Part shown: positions 11,282-20,800 of the stretch, piece by piece
Position numbering within the stretch: position 1 is the first letter of the stretch
How the letters are laid out: every line of letters begins with the position of its first letter
Assembly: GCA_963756575.1 (NCBI GenBank)
Contig: CAVWOM010000001.1
Span: forward strand, 124,001 to 188,000
Direction: 5' to 3'
Source of the DNA: Palsa-504 sp963756575
Lineage (GTDB): Bacteria > Actinomycetota > Actinomycetes > Streptosporangiales > Streptosporangiaceae
DNA length: 64,000 nucleotides
Notes under the pieces: generated by a model
The model's input: only the letters and a program-made list of their open reading frames with translations
The model's database searches: none
What the model was told of the DNA's origin: nothing
Position numbers and translations under genes: made by a program

Positions 11282-13074
11282 CGGCGTTCAGCGTCTGGGC
11301 CCCCGCCGCGGGCCGCGTCGAGGTCGAGGTCGCCGGGCAGAGCTACCCGATGAGCCCCGAGCAGGCACCAAACGGGCGCGCCGATGCCACCGGCTGGTGG
11401 GAAGCAGACGTCCCTGAGGTGACGGCTGGCATCGACTACGGGTTTCGGCTCGACGGCGGCGAGTTGCTGCCTGACCCGCGCTCGCCGCGCCAGCCGTTCG
11501 GCATAAAGGGCCTGAGCCGCACCTATGACCATTCCGCCTTCCGCTGGACCGATCAGCAGTGGCGGGGCGGCGCGCTGCACGGGACCGTGATCTACGAACT
11601 GCACACCGGCACGTTCACCGCCGAGGGCACCTTCGACGCGGCCATCGGCCACCTGGACCACCTGCGCGATCTCGGCGTGCACGCGGTGGAGCTGATGCCG
11701 GTCGCGACGTTCCCCGGCCAGCACGGCTGGGGCTACGACGGGATCAACCTGTGGTCGGTGCACGAGCCTTACGGCGGCCCGGACGGGCTCAAGCGGTTCG
11801 TGGACGCCTGTCACGCCCGCGGCCTGGCCGTGCTGCTCGACGTGGTGTACAACCACGTCGGCATCGGCAACCGGCTCGGCGACTTCGGGCCCTACTTCAC
11901 CGAGGCGCACGTGACCCCGTGGGGTCCCGCGGTGAACCTGGACCAGCCCGGATCGGACGAGGTCCGGGCGTTCCTCATCGGCAACGCGCTGATGTGGCTG
12001 CGCGACTACCACCTGGACGGGCTGCGGCTCGACGCGGTGCACGCGCTGGAAGACCACCGCGCCCTGCACTTCCTCGAGGAACTCGCGACCGAGGTGGGCG
12101 CCCTGGCCGCGCTGCTGAACCGCGAGCTGATCCTGATCGCCGAATCCGACACCAACGACCCCCGGCTGGTCACCTCGCGGGAGGCGGGCGGCTACGGCCT
12201 GGCCGCCCAGTGGAGCGACGACTTCCACCACGCGGTGCACGCCGCGATCACCGGCGAGCGGCAGGGTTACTACTGTGACTTCGGCTCGCTGGCCACGCTG
12301 GCCAAGACCTATACCCGGGTGTTCTTCCACGACGGCATCTGGTCCGCCTTCCGCGGTCGCACCCACGGCCGCCAGGTCGACGTGTTCCGCGTCCCGGCCC
12401 AGCGTTTCCTCGGCTACCTGCAGGACCACGACCAGATCGGTAACCGGGCCACCGGTGACCGGATCGCCGCCACGCTCTCGCCCGAGCTGGTCAAGGTCGG
12501 CGCGGGCCTGGTGCTGACCTCGCCCTATACCCCGATGCTGTTCATGGGCGAGGAGTGGGGCGCGGTCACCCCGTGGCAGTACTTCACCGACCACATCGAG
12601 CCCTGGCTGGCCAAGGCCGTCGCGGAAGGGCGCAAGTCCGAGTTCGCCTCGCACGGCTGGGCTGCCGCCGAGATACCCGATCCCCAGGACAAGGCGACGT
12701 TCGGTCGGTCCAAGCTCGACTGGTCCGAGCATGACCGCGATCCGCACCTCGGCATCCTCGCCTGGTACCGCGAGCTGATCGCGCTGCGCCAGTCCCAGCC
12801 CGAGCTGGTCGACCCGCGCCTGGACCGGGTCCATGCCGACTTCGACGAGGACGCGCGCTGGCTGCTGGTCCGGCGGGGCCGGCTGCGGATCGCCGCCAAC
12901 CTCGGCGACGAGCCGGTCCAGCTCTCGCTCGGCGAGCGCGGCACCGGTGTGCTCGCCGCGTCCAGCCCCGGTGTCGCGATCACGCAGGACACGGTGACGA
13001 TGCCGCCCGCCGCCTTCGCCGTGATCGAGACCAGGGCGCTGAAGCCGACGTCATTAAGCGTCCCGGAGATGTAG
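11278..13074 (+). CDS. treZ: Malto-oligosyltrehalose trehalohydrolase TreZ
   Basis: A 598-residue GH13 enzyme that releases trehalose from the TreY product. It begins FSVWAPAAGRVEVEV, an early-set domain, and continues with HGWGYDGINLW and a (beta/alpha)8 barrel. The catalytic residues are D252 in DGLRLDAVHA, E289 in LIAESD and D385 in LQDHDQIGNR. It ends with a short C-terminal beta domain. The GTG start overlaps the treY stop by 4 bp. Its 3' end overlaps by 21 bp the convergent small gene at 13054-13281, so read-through between the two is possible. Confidence 0.95.
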   Translation: MTAFSVWAPAAGRVEVEVAGQSYPMSPEQAPNGRADATGWWEADVPEVTAGIDYGFRLDGGELLPDPRSPRQPFGIKGLSRTYDHSAFRWTDQQWRGGALHGTVIYELHTGTFTAEGTFDAAIGHLDHLRDLGVHAVELMPVATFPGQHGWGYDGINLWSVHEPYGGPDGLKRFVDACHARGLAVLLDVVYNHVGIGNRLGDFGPYFTEAHVTPWGPAVNLDQPGSDEVRAFLIGNALMWLRDYHLDGLRLDAVHALEDHRALHFLEELATEVGALAALLNRELILIAESDTNDPRLVTSREAGGYGLAAQWSDDFHHAVHAAITGERQGYYCDFGSLATLAKTYTRVFFHDGIWSAFRGRTHGRQVDVFRVPAQRFLGYLQDHDQIGNRATGDRIAATLSPELVKVGAGLVLTSPYTPMLFMGEEWGAVTPWQYFTDHIEPWLAKAVAEGRKSEFASHGWAAAEIPDPQDKATFGRSKLDWSEHDRDPHLGILAWYRELIALRQSQPELVDPRLDRVHADFDEDARWLLVRRGRLRIAANLGDEPVQLSLGERGTGVLAASSPGVAITQDTVTMPPAAFAVIETRALKPTSLSVPEM

Positions 13075-13281
13075 CCGCAGGCGGCGCGTAACCCGCGGCT
13101 TGCGCGGCTGCGCGGACTCCTGAGCGGGGGGCTGCGCGGCCTGCTGCGTGGGGGGCTGCGTAGGCGCCTGCGTCGTGTGGGCCAGAGCGGTGCGGGCCGC
13201 GCTCTCGCGCCGGGCCTGGCGGCGCAGGTCGGTGATCCTGCTCTGCGCCAGTTCGTAGCTGATGCTGGGGCTGGGGTTCAT
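13054..13281 (-). CDS. Small conserved actinobacterial protein of unknown function
   Basis: A 75-residue protein. The N-terminus ISYELAQSRITDLRRQARRE is an amphipathic, basic helix of a kind common in short actinobacterial proteins of the pattern YELAxxRxADLxRxAxR. The middle is low-complexity Gln/Pro/Ala/Thr, and the tail is very basic (KPRVTRRLRLHLRD). No signal peptide or membrane segment is visible. It is convergent with treZ and has no same-strand partner. I recognise only the N-terminal pattern; no function can be given. Confidence 0.6.
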   Translation of the reverse strand: MNPSPSISYELAQSRITDLRRQARRESAARTALAHTTQAPTQPPTQQAAQPPAQESAQPRKPRVTRRLRLHLRDA

Positions 13282-14024
13282 CGTGGTCTCCTCGGTGCGT
13301 ACTTGCCTCTATTTCGAGGATGCGCCTAAGGGCAGGGCCCGCGGATCGGGCGATTTCCCGATTTCCCAGGCCAGAAGGTTCTTAGCCACCGCCCTCCCTA
13401 AGCTCAGCCCGGCCTGCCGCCTAAGGCCACCTACGGCGATGCCCGAGGTAGGCGGCCGGATTTGCGCCGGGATGCGAGCTAGCGAGGAAGCGCAGCACCG
13501 TTCCGACGGCTAGCCCGCGAGGCCGACGGCCGCCTTCACGTTCAGAACCCTTCCCTTCCCTTGCCGCGCTGCGATCCGCGATTGCGGCGGACGCCGGGTG
13601 GGGTCCCATCAGCAGCCACATCAGTCCTACGGTGACGGGGGCGGATTATCGAATGTCACAGCACCTCTATCGGGGGGGCATTGACACTCAACGATCCAGA
13701 GAGAGCGGAGTCAGAGCCGGATCATCGCCTCGATGAATCAGATGACGCGAAAAGATCGTGTTTTCGATTCGGGACCACGCCTCCCGTGGATCGAATCTGC
13801 GCAATTGGTGAGAGATTCACATTCCTCATATTCCCGGCTTAGCGGAATGTCCTGATTGCGAGCCTTGCCAGCTGACTGATGAGATATATCGAAACCATGA
13901 TCTAACCTGACAAAGCCTGCCAGATCCGGCATGGGCGGCTACAGCTCTGCATTTCTCGTCCGGTATCGATATCGCGGATTAATTGCACTCTGGCTCTGGA
14001 CATCAGTGTTGCGTGTGAATTAGC
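13282..14024. other. Non-coding stretch, 740 bp
   Basis: No ORF here has a convincing start site, domain or codon pattern; the three short ORFs are in conflict with each other. The second half (about 13680-14000) is clearly lower in GC than the neighbours, as expected for a promoter region of the gene at 14025. A TTGACA-like hexamer is at about 13681, but I cannot pair it with a -10 element. Confidence 0.5.
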
Positions 14025-15683
14025 GTGACGAGCATGAAGGGCTGGTGTCACCTGGCCCTGAAGGTGTTCTTGTACACCTGCGGGGTGGTGCTGAGCGGGC
14101 TATGCGTTGCATTCGGCATAGGCCTGCTTCTGGCCAGCCCGGCGAGCGCCGCCACGACGGGTCCGGCCGGGGGCGGTCTCGGCTCCGCGGTATCCGGCAT
14201 CGTCAGCGGGACCACGGGGGCCGTCAGCTCAACAGTTCCCGCCGCGACCGCAACGGTTTCACAGGCCAATTCCGCCGTCACCGGCACGGTCAACGCGGCG
14301 GCCAGCACCGCGACCACAACCGCCACCGGCGTGACCTCGGCCGTGGGCAGTGCCGTCTCTACGGTGGCCGTGCCAGCTGGCGGGACCGGCAGCCAGGCTG
14401 CCTCCGCAAAGACCGCGGCCGCCACCGCCGCCGGGACCGCCAGCCAGCCCGCTTCCGCCGTAAGCTCCGCGGTCAACGCCGTGTCGAGCACTGTCACCGG
14501 CACGGTCGCCAGCGCCACTGCTAGCGGGACCAGCGTCACCGGCGCGGTCACCGGCACCGTCGCTGGCGTGATCGCAGACGCCGGCACCGCGACCAGCGGC
14601 CTCACCAGTTCCGTGACGAACGGCCTGACCTCCGCCGTGAGCGGTGCCGCGGCCAGCGCCGGGACCGCTGGCCAGGGCGTGGCCGGGACGGTGACCGGAG
14701 TTGTCGCGGACGCCGGGACTACGGTCAACGGCGTGACCGGCGGGGCGACCGTCGGCCTGACCGGGACGGTGACCGGGGTCGTCAGCGACGCCGGGACCAC
14801 GGTCAGCGGGCTGAGCGGCCCGGTGACCACCAGCCTGGCCGGCACGGTGAACGGAGTCGTCGGCACGGCGGGGAACGTGACCGGTCCCCTGGTCGGCGGG
14901 CTCACCGGCACGGTGGCAGGCACGGTGAACGGCGTGGGGACGCTGGCTGGCTCGGCGACCGGGACTCTGGGCTCGGCCACCGGCCAGCTCCTCTCCACGG
15001 TCACCGGCACGGTCACCGGAATCGTCTCCGGGCCGCCCACAGGCGCCGGCAGCACCGGCCCCGGTGCCCCGGCGCCAGGCAGCACCGGGACCGGTGGCAG
15101 CAGCGGCACCGGCACCGGTGGCAGCAGCGGCACCGGCACCGGTGGCAGCACTGGGACCGGCATTGGCACTGGCAAGGCTCCTCTCCCGGGGGCGGGTATC
15201 CCGCGCGGGACGGCGCCCGGTACGGGTCTCCCCGGCACCGGCGCGCCAGGGACCGGGGCGGGCGGGCCAGGCACAGGCGGCCCGGGAACCCGGGCGCCGC
15301 AGGGCAGCCCCGGGCCGGCCGCAGTGCGCTCCAGCAGCTTCACCACCGGCCTGACCGTCTCCCCGGACAGCACCCCCGGCGCCGGCATCGGCGCCAGCCT
15401 CAGTGTCCTCCCGCGGAGCGCGGCCGTTTCCGGTCACGGCCCCGGGAACCTGCCCGCGGCCCCGGCCGCCCCCGTTCCCGCCGCCCCCGCTCCGGCCGCG
15501 CCGGACGGGACCCCGGACAGCGGCGCGATCAACGCCGGTACCGGCACCGGCACCGGCGCTGCCGGCAGCGCGGCGATCCTGGCGGCCGGGTGCCTGCTCG
15601 CGCTGAGCATGACCCGCCGCCGCGGCAGCGCGGATGCCCCGTCACCATCCGCTCTCTGCTCCCCGATCGAGATGCCTGGCTAA
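14025..15683 (+). CDS. Secreted, Thr/Val/Gly/Ala-rich repetitive surface protein with C-terminal membrane segment
   Basis: A 552-residue protein. Residues about 10-42 form a signal sequence (LALKVFLYTCGVVLSG ... ASPASAAT). Roughly residues 45-330 consist of degenerate 25-35 residue repeats around GTVTGVVSDAGTTVSGL, with almost no charged residues. Residues 340-440 are rich in Gly, Ser, Thr and Pro (for example STGTGGSSGTGTGGSSG). Near the end, AGSAAILAAGCLLALSM followed by TRRRG is a membrane anchor with a positive stop. No LPxTG or LAxTG sorting motif is visible. It lies 94 bp before another repetitive exported protein, and the two may be co-expressed. The start could also be ATG 14034. I do not recognise a family; a cell-envelope or aerial-surface role is an inference. 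Confidence 0.72.
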   Translation: MTSMKGWCHLALKVFLYTCGVVLSGLCVAFGIGLLLASPASAATTGPAGGGLGSAVSGIVSGTTGAVSSTVPAATATVSQANSAVTGTVNAAASTATTTATGVTSAVGSAVSTVAVPAGGTGSQAASAKTAAATAAGTASQPASAVSSAVNAVSSTVTGTVASATASGTSVTGAVTGTVAGVIADAGTATSGLTSSVTNGLTSAVSGAAASAGTAGQGVAGTVTGVVADAGTTVNGVTGGATVGLTGTVTGVVSDAGTTVSGLSGPVTTSLAGTVNGVVGTAGNVTGPLVGGLTGTVAGTVNGVGTLAGSATGTLGSATGQLLSTVTGTVTGIVSGPPTGAGSTGPGAPAPGSTGTGGSSGTGTGGSSGTGTGGSTGTGIGTGKAPLPGAGIPRGTAPGTGLPGTGAPGTGAGGPGTGGPGTRAPQGSPGPAAVRSSSFTTGLTVSPDSTPGAGIGASLSVLPRSAAVSGHGPGNLPAAPAAPVPAAPAPAAPDGTPDSGAINAGTGTGTGAAGSAAILAAGCLLALSMTRRRGSADAPSPSALCSPIEMPG

Positions 15684-15777
15684 ACAGCTGACCGGCTCGT
15701 CCCGTCAGCAATGCCCCGGCCATCCACAGCCCGGGCCAGTAAGCCAGTACATCCTCATCAGGAGAGTGCATCTCACC

Positions 15778-17403
15778 ATGAACAAGATCTTCGGACGCCT
15801 AGCGGCAGGAGCCGCCGGCGTCACCCTCCCGGCCATCTTGGCCGCCGGCGCGATGGCCTGCACCAGCCCAGGAGACATCGGGCACGGCCCCGGCCAGGTC
15901 CCGGTCGTGACCAGCCACCACACCCACAGCTACGCCCACAGCCACGACCATGGCACCGGTCACCAATCCTTCTGCTACCACGGAGGCCACGGCACCGGAA
16001 CCGGGACGGGCACAGGGACAGGGACGGGCACAGGGACCGGTACCGGCACCGGCACGGGGACGGGAACCGGAACCGGGACCGGCACCGGGACCGGGACCGG
16101 TACCGGGACCGGCACGGGGACGGGAACCGGGACCGGCACCGGCACCGGGACCGGGACGGGAACCGGCACTGGTACCGGGACGGGCACTGGCACCGGGACC
16201 GGTGCGGGTACCGGCAGTGACAGCCAGGGCGCGCTGTCGCTGATCGGGATCGACCTGCCGGGCGTGATCAACCTGCCGGTCTCGATCCTGAGCAACGGCT
16301 CGGGCAACGGCGGCGCCTCCGGCGGCAGCCAGGGCAGCACCGGCAGCCAGGCCGGCGGATCCCTGATCTCGCTGATCCTGCCCGGCGCGGTCAACCTGCC
16401 GGTCTCGATCTTGAGCAACGGCTCGGGCAACGGCGGCGCCTCCGGCGGCACTGCCGCCCCTGGCGTTACCGGCAGCCAGAACACCGGCGGGTCGCTGATC
16501 TCGGCGATCCTGCCCGGCGCCGTCAACCTGCCCGTCTCGGTCGCCAGCAACGGGTCGGGTAACGGCAGCGCCTCCGGCGGCACCGTCGGCCAGTCCGGCA
16601 GCGGGTCGGGCAGCACGGGCAGCCAGGGCAACGCCAGCTTCACCGGCGGGTCGCTGATCTCGCTGGTCCTGCCGGGTGCGGTCAACCTACCGGTCTCGAT
16701 CCTGAGCAACGGCTCGGGTAACGGCACCTCCGCCAGCAGCCCCGCGGCCAGCGGCGGCAGCCAGGCCGGCGGGTCGCTGATCTCGGCGGTCCTGCCCGGC
16801 TCGGTGAACGTGCCGGTGTCGGTGGCCAGCAACGGGTCGGGTAACGGCAGTGCCTCCGGCGGAAGCTCCACCGCCAGCGGCGGCGGCGGCTCCACCGCCA
16901 GCAGCCAGAACACTGGCGGGTCACTGGTCTCGGCGACCTTGCCGAGCGCGGTGAACGTGCCGGTGTCGGTGGCCAGCAACGGGTCTAGTAACGGCAGCGC
17001 GTCCGGTGGCAGCTCTAGCTCATCCGCCAGCGGTAGCCAGAACACTGGCGGGTCGCTGGTCTCGGCGACGCTGCCGAGCGCGGTGAACGTGCCGGTCTCG
17101 GTGGCCAGCAACGGGTCGGGTAACGGCAGCGCGTCCGGTGGCAGCTCTAGCTCATCCGCCAGCGGTAGCCAGAACACTGGCGGGTCGCTGGTCTCGGCGA
17201 CCTTGCCGAGCGCGGTGAACGTGCCGGTGTCAGTGCTGAGTAACGGCTCGGGTAACGGGTCGGCGGGGCAAGCCGGGAGCAGCAGCGCCGGCGGCAGCGC
17301 CCAGGGCGGCAGCGCCCAGGGCGGCAGCGCCCAGGGCAGCAGCGCCCAGGGCGGCGGCTTGGCGCAGGCCGTCGGGACCGCGGCGGGCGGCCTGGGGTTA
17401 TAA
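15778..17403 (+). CDS. Secreted repeat protein: His-rich head, 35 Gly-Thr pairs, eight chaplin-like repeats
   Basis: A 541-residue protein starting at ATG 15778 with GGAGAG 11 bases upstream. Residues 1-27 are a signal peptide (LPAILAAGAMA). Residues 40-71 hold many His (SHHTHSYAHSHDHG) and one Cys. Residues 72-141 are 35 consecutive Gly-Thr pairs. Eight repeats of 41-54 residues follow, each with the core LPGAVNLPVSILSNGSGNG or LPSAVNVPVSVASNGSGNG and a Gly/Ser spacer. The tail is SAQGG repeats. The alternating hydrophobic core ending in SNGSGN resembles the VPVHVPVNVCGN strand of chaplins but lacks the cysteines. No C-terminal anchor is seen. The protein is likely exported and perhaps self-assembling; this is inference. 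Confidence 0.75.
   Translation: MNKIFGRLAAGAAGVTLPAILAAGAMACTSPGDIGHGPGQVPVVTSHHTHSYAHSHDHGTGHQSFCYHGGHGTGTGTGTGTGTGTGTGTGTGTGTGTGTGTGTGTGTGTGTGTGTGTGTGTGTGTGTGTGTGTGTGTGTGTGAGTGSDSQGALSLIGIDLPGVINLPVSILSNGSGNGGASGGSQGSTGSQAGGSLISLILPGAVNLPVSILSNGSGNGGASGGTAAPGVTGSQNTGGSLISAILPGAVNLPVSVASNGSGNGSASGGTVGQSGSGSGSTGSQGNASFTGGSLISLVLPGAVNLPVSILSNGSGNGTSASSPAASGGSQAGGSLISAVLPGSVNVPVSVASNGSGNGSASGGSSTASGGGGSTASSQNTGGSLVSATLPSAVNVPVSVASNGSSNGSASGGSSSSSASGSQNTGGSLVSATLPSAVNVPVSVASNGSGNGSASGGSSSSSASGSQNTGGSLVSATLPSAVNVPVSVLSNGSGNGSAGQAGSSSAGGSAQGGSAQGGSAQGSSAQGGGLAQAVGTAAGGLGL
15991..16200 (+). repeat. In-frame hexanucleotide array encoding (Gly-Thr)35
   Basis: Thirty-five copies of a 6-base unit GGnACn, varying only at third codon positions (GGCACC, GGGACC, GGAACC, GGTACC, GGGACG). 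The variation means the array is old or under selection for protein sequence. Its length may still vary between strains through slippage without breaking the frame. Confidence 0.9.
16230..17290 (+). repeat. Eight tandem repeats of about 125-160 bp within the exported protein
   Basis: Each unit encodes GSL(I/V)S..LPxxVN(L/V)PVS(I/V)xSNGSxNG plus a variable Gly/Ser linker. The last three units are nearly identical at the DNA level, which points to recent duplication at the 3' end; the first units are more diverged. Confidence 0.85.
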
Positions 17404-17440
17404 GCCCCGAAGGCAGCCAGCTGCGGTAGCGCAAGGGCAG

Positions 17441-17475
17441 CCCTCCGGCCGGGCTACGGGAACCCGGCCGGAGGG
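17441..17475 (+). terminator. Strong hairpin after the repetitive secreted protein gene
   Basis: A perfect 13-bp inverted repeat, CCCTCCGGCCGGG and CCCGGCCGGAGGG with a 9-base loop, starts 38 bp past the stop codon. There is no T-run, as is usual for actinomycete terminators. A single perfect DnaA-box sequence TTGTCCACA follows at about 17499. Confidence 0.7.
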
Positions 17476-17669
17476 CCACCGGGCTATCCGCTGGTTTCTT
17501 GTCCACAGCCATCTGATCGCCGAAGGGAACCGGCCAAACGGTCCGCTGGTCAGCCAGCGGTCCCATGATCCAGTGCCGCTGCCTAGTGGCGCCGCGCGAG
17601 GAAACCGGACTCACATCACACCGGACTCAGCAGCATCACGATCCAGGTGTACGGCTTCCGCCCGGGGGC

Positions 17670-17721
17670 CATGAAACCCTATTTCGAGTGCGTTTTAACG
17701 CACTGAAAGTCCAGCTTCATG
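17670..17721. repeat. Palindromic element CATGAA...TTCATG, copy 1
   Basis: A 52-bp element with outer arms CATGAA and TTCATG and a perfect inner hairpin AGTGCGTT-TT-AACGCACT, extended by TTTC/GAAA around a bulged base. It lies in the 400-bp gene-free stretch before the LuxR-type gene. It has the same length and the same ends as the element at 46193-46244, and about 60% identity to it. Confidence 0.6.
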
Positions 17722-17742
17722 CGTCCGGGACGCGGGCTGGCC

Positions 17743-17806
17743 GGGGGGATGAGCAGACGGGGGGATGAGCAGACGGGGGGATGAGCAGACGGGGGGATTA
17801 GCAGAG
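17743..17806. repeat. 16-bp tandem repeat, nearly four copies
   Basis: The unit GGGGGGATGAGCAGAC occurs three times exactly and a fourth time as GGGGGGATTAGCAGA. It lies directly beyond the 3' end of the LuxR-type gene (stop at 17810). There are no spacers, so it is not a CRISPR. The function is unknown; the G-runs could form a quadruplex. Confidence 0.85.
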
Positions 17807-17809
17807 CGG

Positions 17810-20800
17810 TTAGGGGGTTTGCTCTGGGAAGGAGTCGTCGAAGAGGCGGAGGCGGTGGGCGGCGGCTGCGGCCTCGCCGCGGCTGGCCACGCCGAGCTTG
17901 CCGAGGATGTTGGACACGTGCACGCTGGCGGTCTTGGCCGAGATGAAGAGCTCGGTAGCGATCTCGCGGTTGCTGCGTCCGGCCGCGACCAGCCGGAGCA
18001 CCTCGAACTCGCGCGCGGTGAGCCCTAGCCGCGTCGGCTCGGGCACCGTGATGTCCGCGCTGCTGTCCGGGTCGAGCGAGATCCTGGCCCGCCGGGCGAG
18101 CAGGGCGATGTCATCGCTCAGCGGCCGGGCGCCGAGCCGCTCGGCCAGCGGGGCGGCGCGGCGCAGCCGGGAGGTGCCGCCGTCCCGGTCGCCGCCGCTC
18201 AGTGCGGCCTCGGCGGACCGCAGCAGGGCGGCCGCCAGCGCATAGGGCTGGCCGATCGCCTCCCACGCCCGGACGGCTTCGTCCCAGGCGGCGACCTCGG
18301 CCGGAAGCCCGTCGGCGCCGTCCCGGGTGGCCCCGTCGCGGGCGGCACAGCTGTCGCTGGGTTGCTGCTCTTCGGCGGCGAAGGTCAGGCGGCAGGCCGA
18401 CTGCACCAGGCCGTCGGCGGTCAGTTGGTCCGCCTCGGCCCTCAGCCGGCCGCGCAGCGCCGCCGCCCTCTCGGCGAGCGTGCCCTCGCGGGCGGCTACC
18501 GCGCACGCCCGGGCGCCGGCGACCAGCACCGGCCAGGCGTAGCGGGCGCTGTCCGGCAGGGAGTAGCGATCGAGGGCGTCCTCGACCACGGTCAGGGCCT
18601 CGGCCGGCCGCGCCTGCGCCAGCCGCAGCTCGGTCTCCAGCCGGACCAGCGGCAGGTGGTACTGGGGGTCGTACCTGGCGCCGTCGGTGACGGACCGGAT
18701 CGAGGCGACGAACCCGGCCGCGGCGGACAGGTCGCCTCGCGCCAGCGCGATGTCGCCGGCCAGCCGCCACATGCAGGCGCGGTTCAGCCGGGGCGGGAAG
18801 AGCCGCAGCGCGCGCTCGATGATCTCGCCCGCCTCGCCCCACCGGCCCAGCGAGACCAGCGGCTCGGCCACGTTGTTGGCCAGGATCGCGCCGTAGGTGC
18901 GGGCGACCCCGTATTCGCGGGCCGCCGCGAGTCCCTCGCGGGCCACCTCGGCGGCCTGTTCGTGCAGCCCGACGTTTTCCAGCAGGTCCGATTCGGTGAT
19001 GGCGGCGCTCAGCAGCGGCTGGAAGGCCCGGGCCCGGGAGGCGATCGTCCGGACCTCGGCTAGCATCTCCCGGATCCGCTCCACGTTCCCGCCGATCGGC
19101 TCGGCACAGGCCAGGGTGACCAGCGCCGCCGCTTCGGTGGCGGTGTCGCCGGCCTGCCGCGCGGCGGTCACGGCTTCTTCCGCGGCGGCCCGGAGCCCGG
19201 GGTTATTCCAGCCGCCGTGGACCTTCAGGGTGTAGTGGGCCAGCGCTTCGAGCACCCGGGCCCGGGCCGGGCTCGGCGGGTCGGCCGGGACCAGGCGGAC
19301 AGCCTCCTCCAGGTCCTCGGCGTAGTCCTTCCGGCCGAGGTGGTGCTTCAGGTAGCCGCGGGTCCGGAGCAAGAGCGCGGCCCGGACCGGCTCCGCGGCA
19401 GCGTCGACCTCCCGCAGCGCGGCCTGAGTCAGCAAGATTCCCCGGTCGTGCTCCCCGGCCAGTTCGGCGACCCTGATCGCCGCTTCGAGCACCGCGACGT
19501 GATCGGCGCCGATCCGCTCCGCGGCGTCCGGCACCTGCTCCCACAGCTCGAGCACCCGCGACAGCATGGCCAGCTGCTCCGCGTAGGCGAGCGCGTGGCC
19601 CGCCTGACTGGCCGCCTGCCAGGCGCTGACCAGCGCCCGGGGCATGTCGTGGGCCGCGTGCCAGTGACGGGCCTGCTCACCGGTGGCCCGGCCCGGCGAC
19701 ACCAGGGCCGGGTCGGCCGCGATGACCTCGGCGAACCGGCTATGAACCTGACCCCGCTCGCCGGGCAGCAGCTCGTCGTGGACCGCCTCGCGGATCAGGG
19801 CGTGCCGGAACATGTAGCCGTCCGACTCGGCCCGCAGCACGTTGGCCGCCACCGCCGGGCGCAGCGCCCGGCTGAGCGCGGCGCCGTCGAGGCCGGTGAC
19901 CGCGGTCAGCAGCCCGTGACCGATCCGGTCGCCGCCCGCGCTCGCGACCCGGACTACCTCCTGGGTCTCTTCGGGCAGCTGCCGCAGGCCGGCCATTAGC
20001 AGGTCGTGCAAGGACTCGGGTAGTCCGGAGTCCAGCGCGCCGGTCCCCACCAGGGCCTCGGTGAACAGCGGGTTGCCCTCGGCCCGGAGGTACACGGCCG
20101 CCAGCAGGTCGTCGTCCGGCTCGCGGCCGGTGATCTGAGCCATCAGCTGGCCGGTGTCCGACCGGCTGAGCCGGCCGAGATCCATCCGGGTGACCCGCTC
20201 GATGCGGTCGAGCTCGGCTAGCAGCGGGCGCAGCGGGTGCGTCCGGTGCAGGTCGTCGGAGCGGTAGGTCACCACGATCAGCACGCCGTCCAGCGATCCC
20301 TGGTTGCGGATCAGGAAGGCCAGCAGGTCCCGGGTGGACTGGTCGGCCCAGTGCATGTCCTCGATGACCAGCACCACCGGACCGGTTTCGGCCAGGTGCT
20401 CCAGCACCGCGAGCATCTGCTCGAACAGCCGGGCCCGGGCTTCCCCCGCCTCGTCAGGCCCGGCCGGGGTGCCGAACTCCGGGAGCAGCCGGGCCAGTTC
20501 CCGGCCGCTGCCGCCGGGCAGCAGCGCGGCCACGCCGGCCGCGCCGAGATCACGTACCAGCTCACGGAGGACGGCGGTGAAAGGAGTGAACGGCAGGCTG
20601 TCCGCGCCGAGTTCCAGGCAGCCACCGGTCAGCACCCGTGCCCCCGTTTCGCGTGACCGGGCGGCGAACTCGCTGATCAGCCGGGACTTTCCGACCCCGG
20701 CCTCCCCGCCGACCATGATGGCCGACGGGCGGCCGCGGGTTGCCTCGGCCAGCGCTGTCTCCAGCGCGGCCAGCTGTCCCGCCCGGCCGACCAGAACCGG

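Noticed and set aside
13262..13932. Three short ORFs in the gap between treZ and the repetitive secreted protein
   Set aside because: They overlap each other on opposite strands, lack ribosome sites, and cross the GC-poor promoter-like part.
15975..17177. Minus-strand ORF of 400 codons with long Val-Pro repeats
   Set aside because: It is the antisense reading of the Gly-Thr array and the chaplin-like repeats; the plus-strand frame has a signal peptide, a ribosome site and a downstream terminator.
17743..17806. Regular short repeats considered as CRISPR
   Set aside because: Units abut without spacers, are only 16 bp long, and no cas gene is present.
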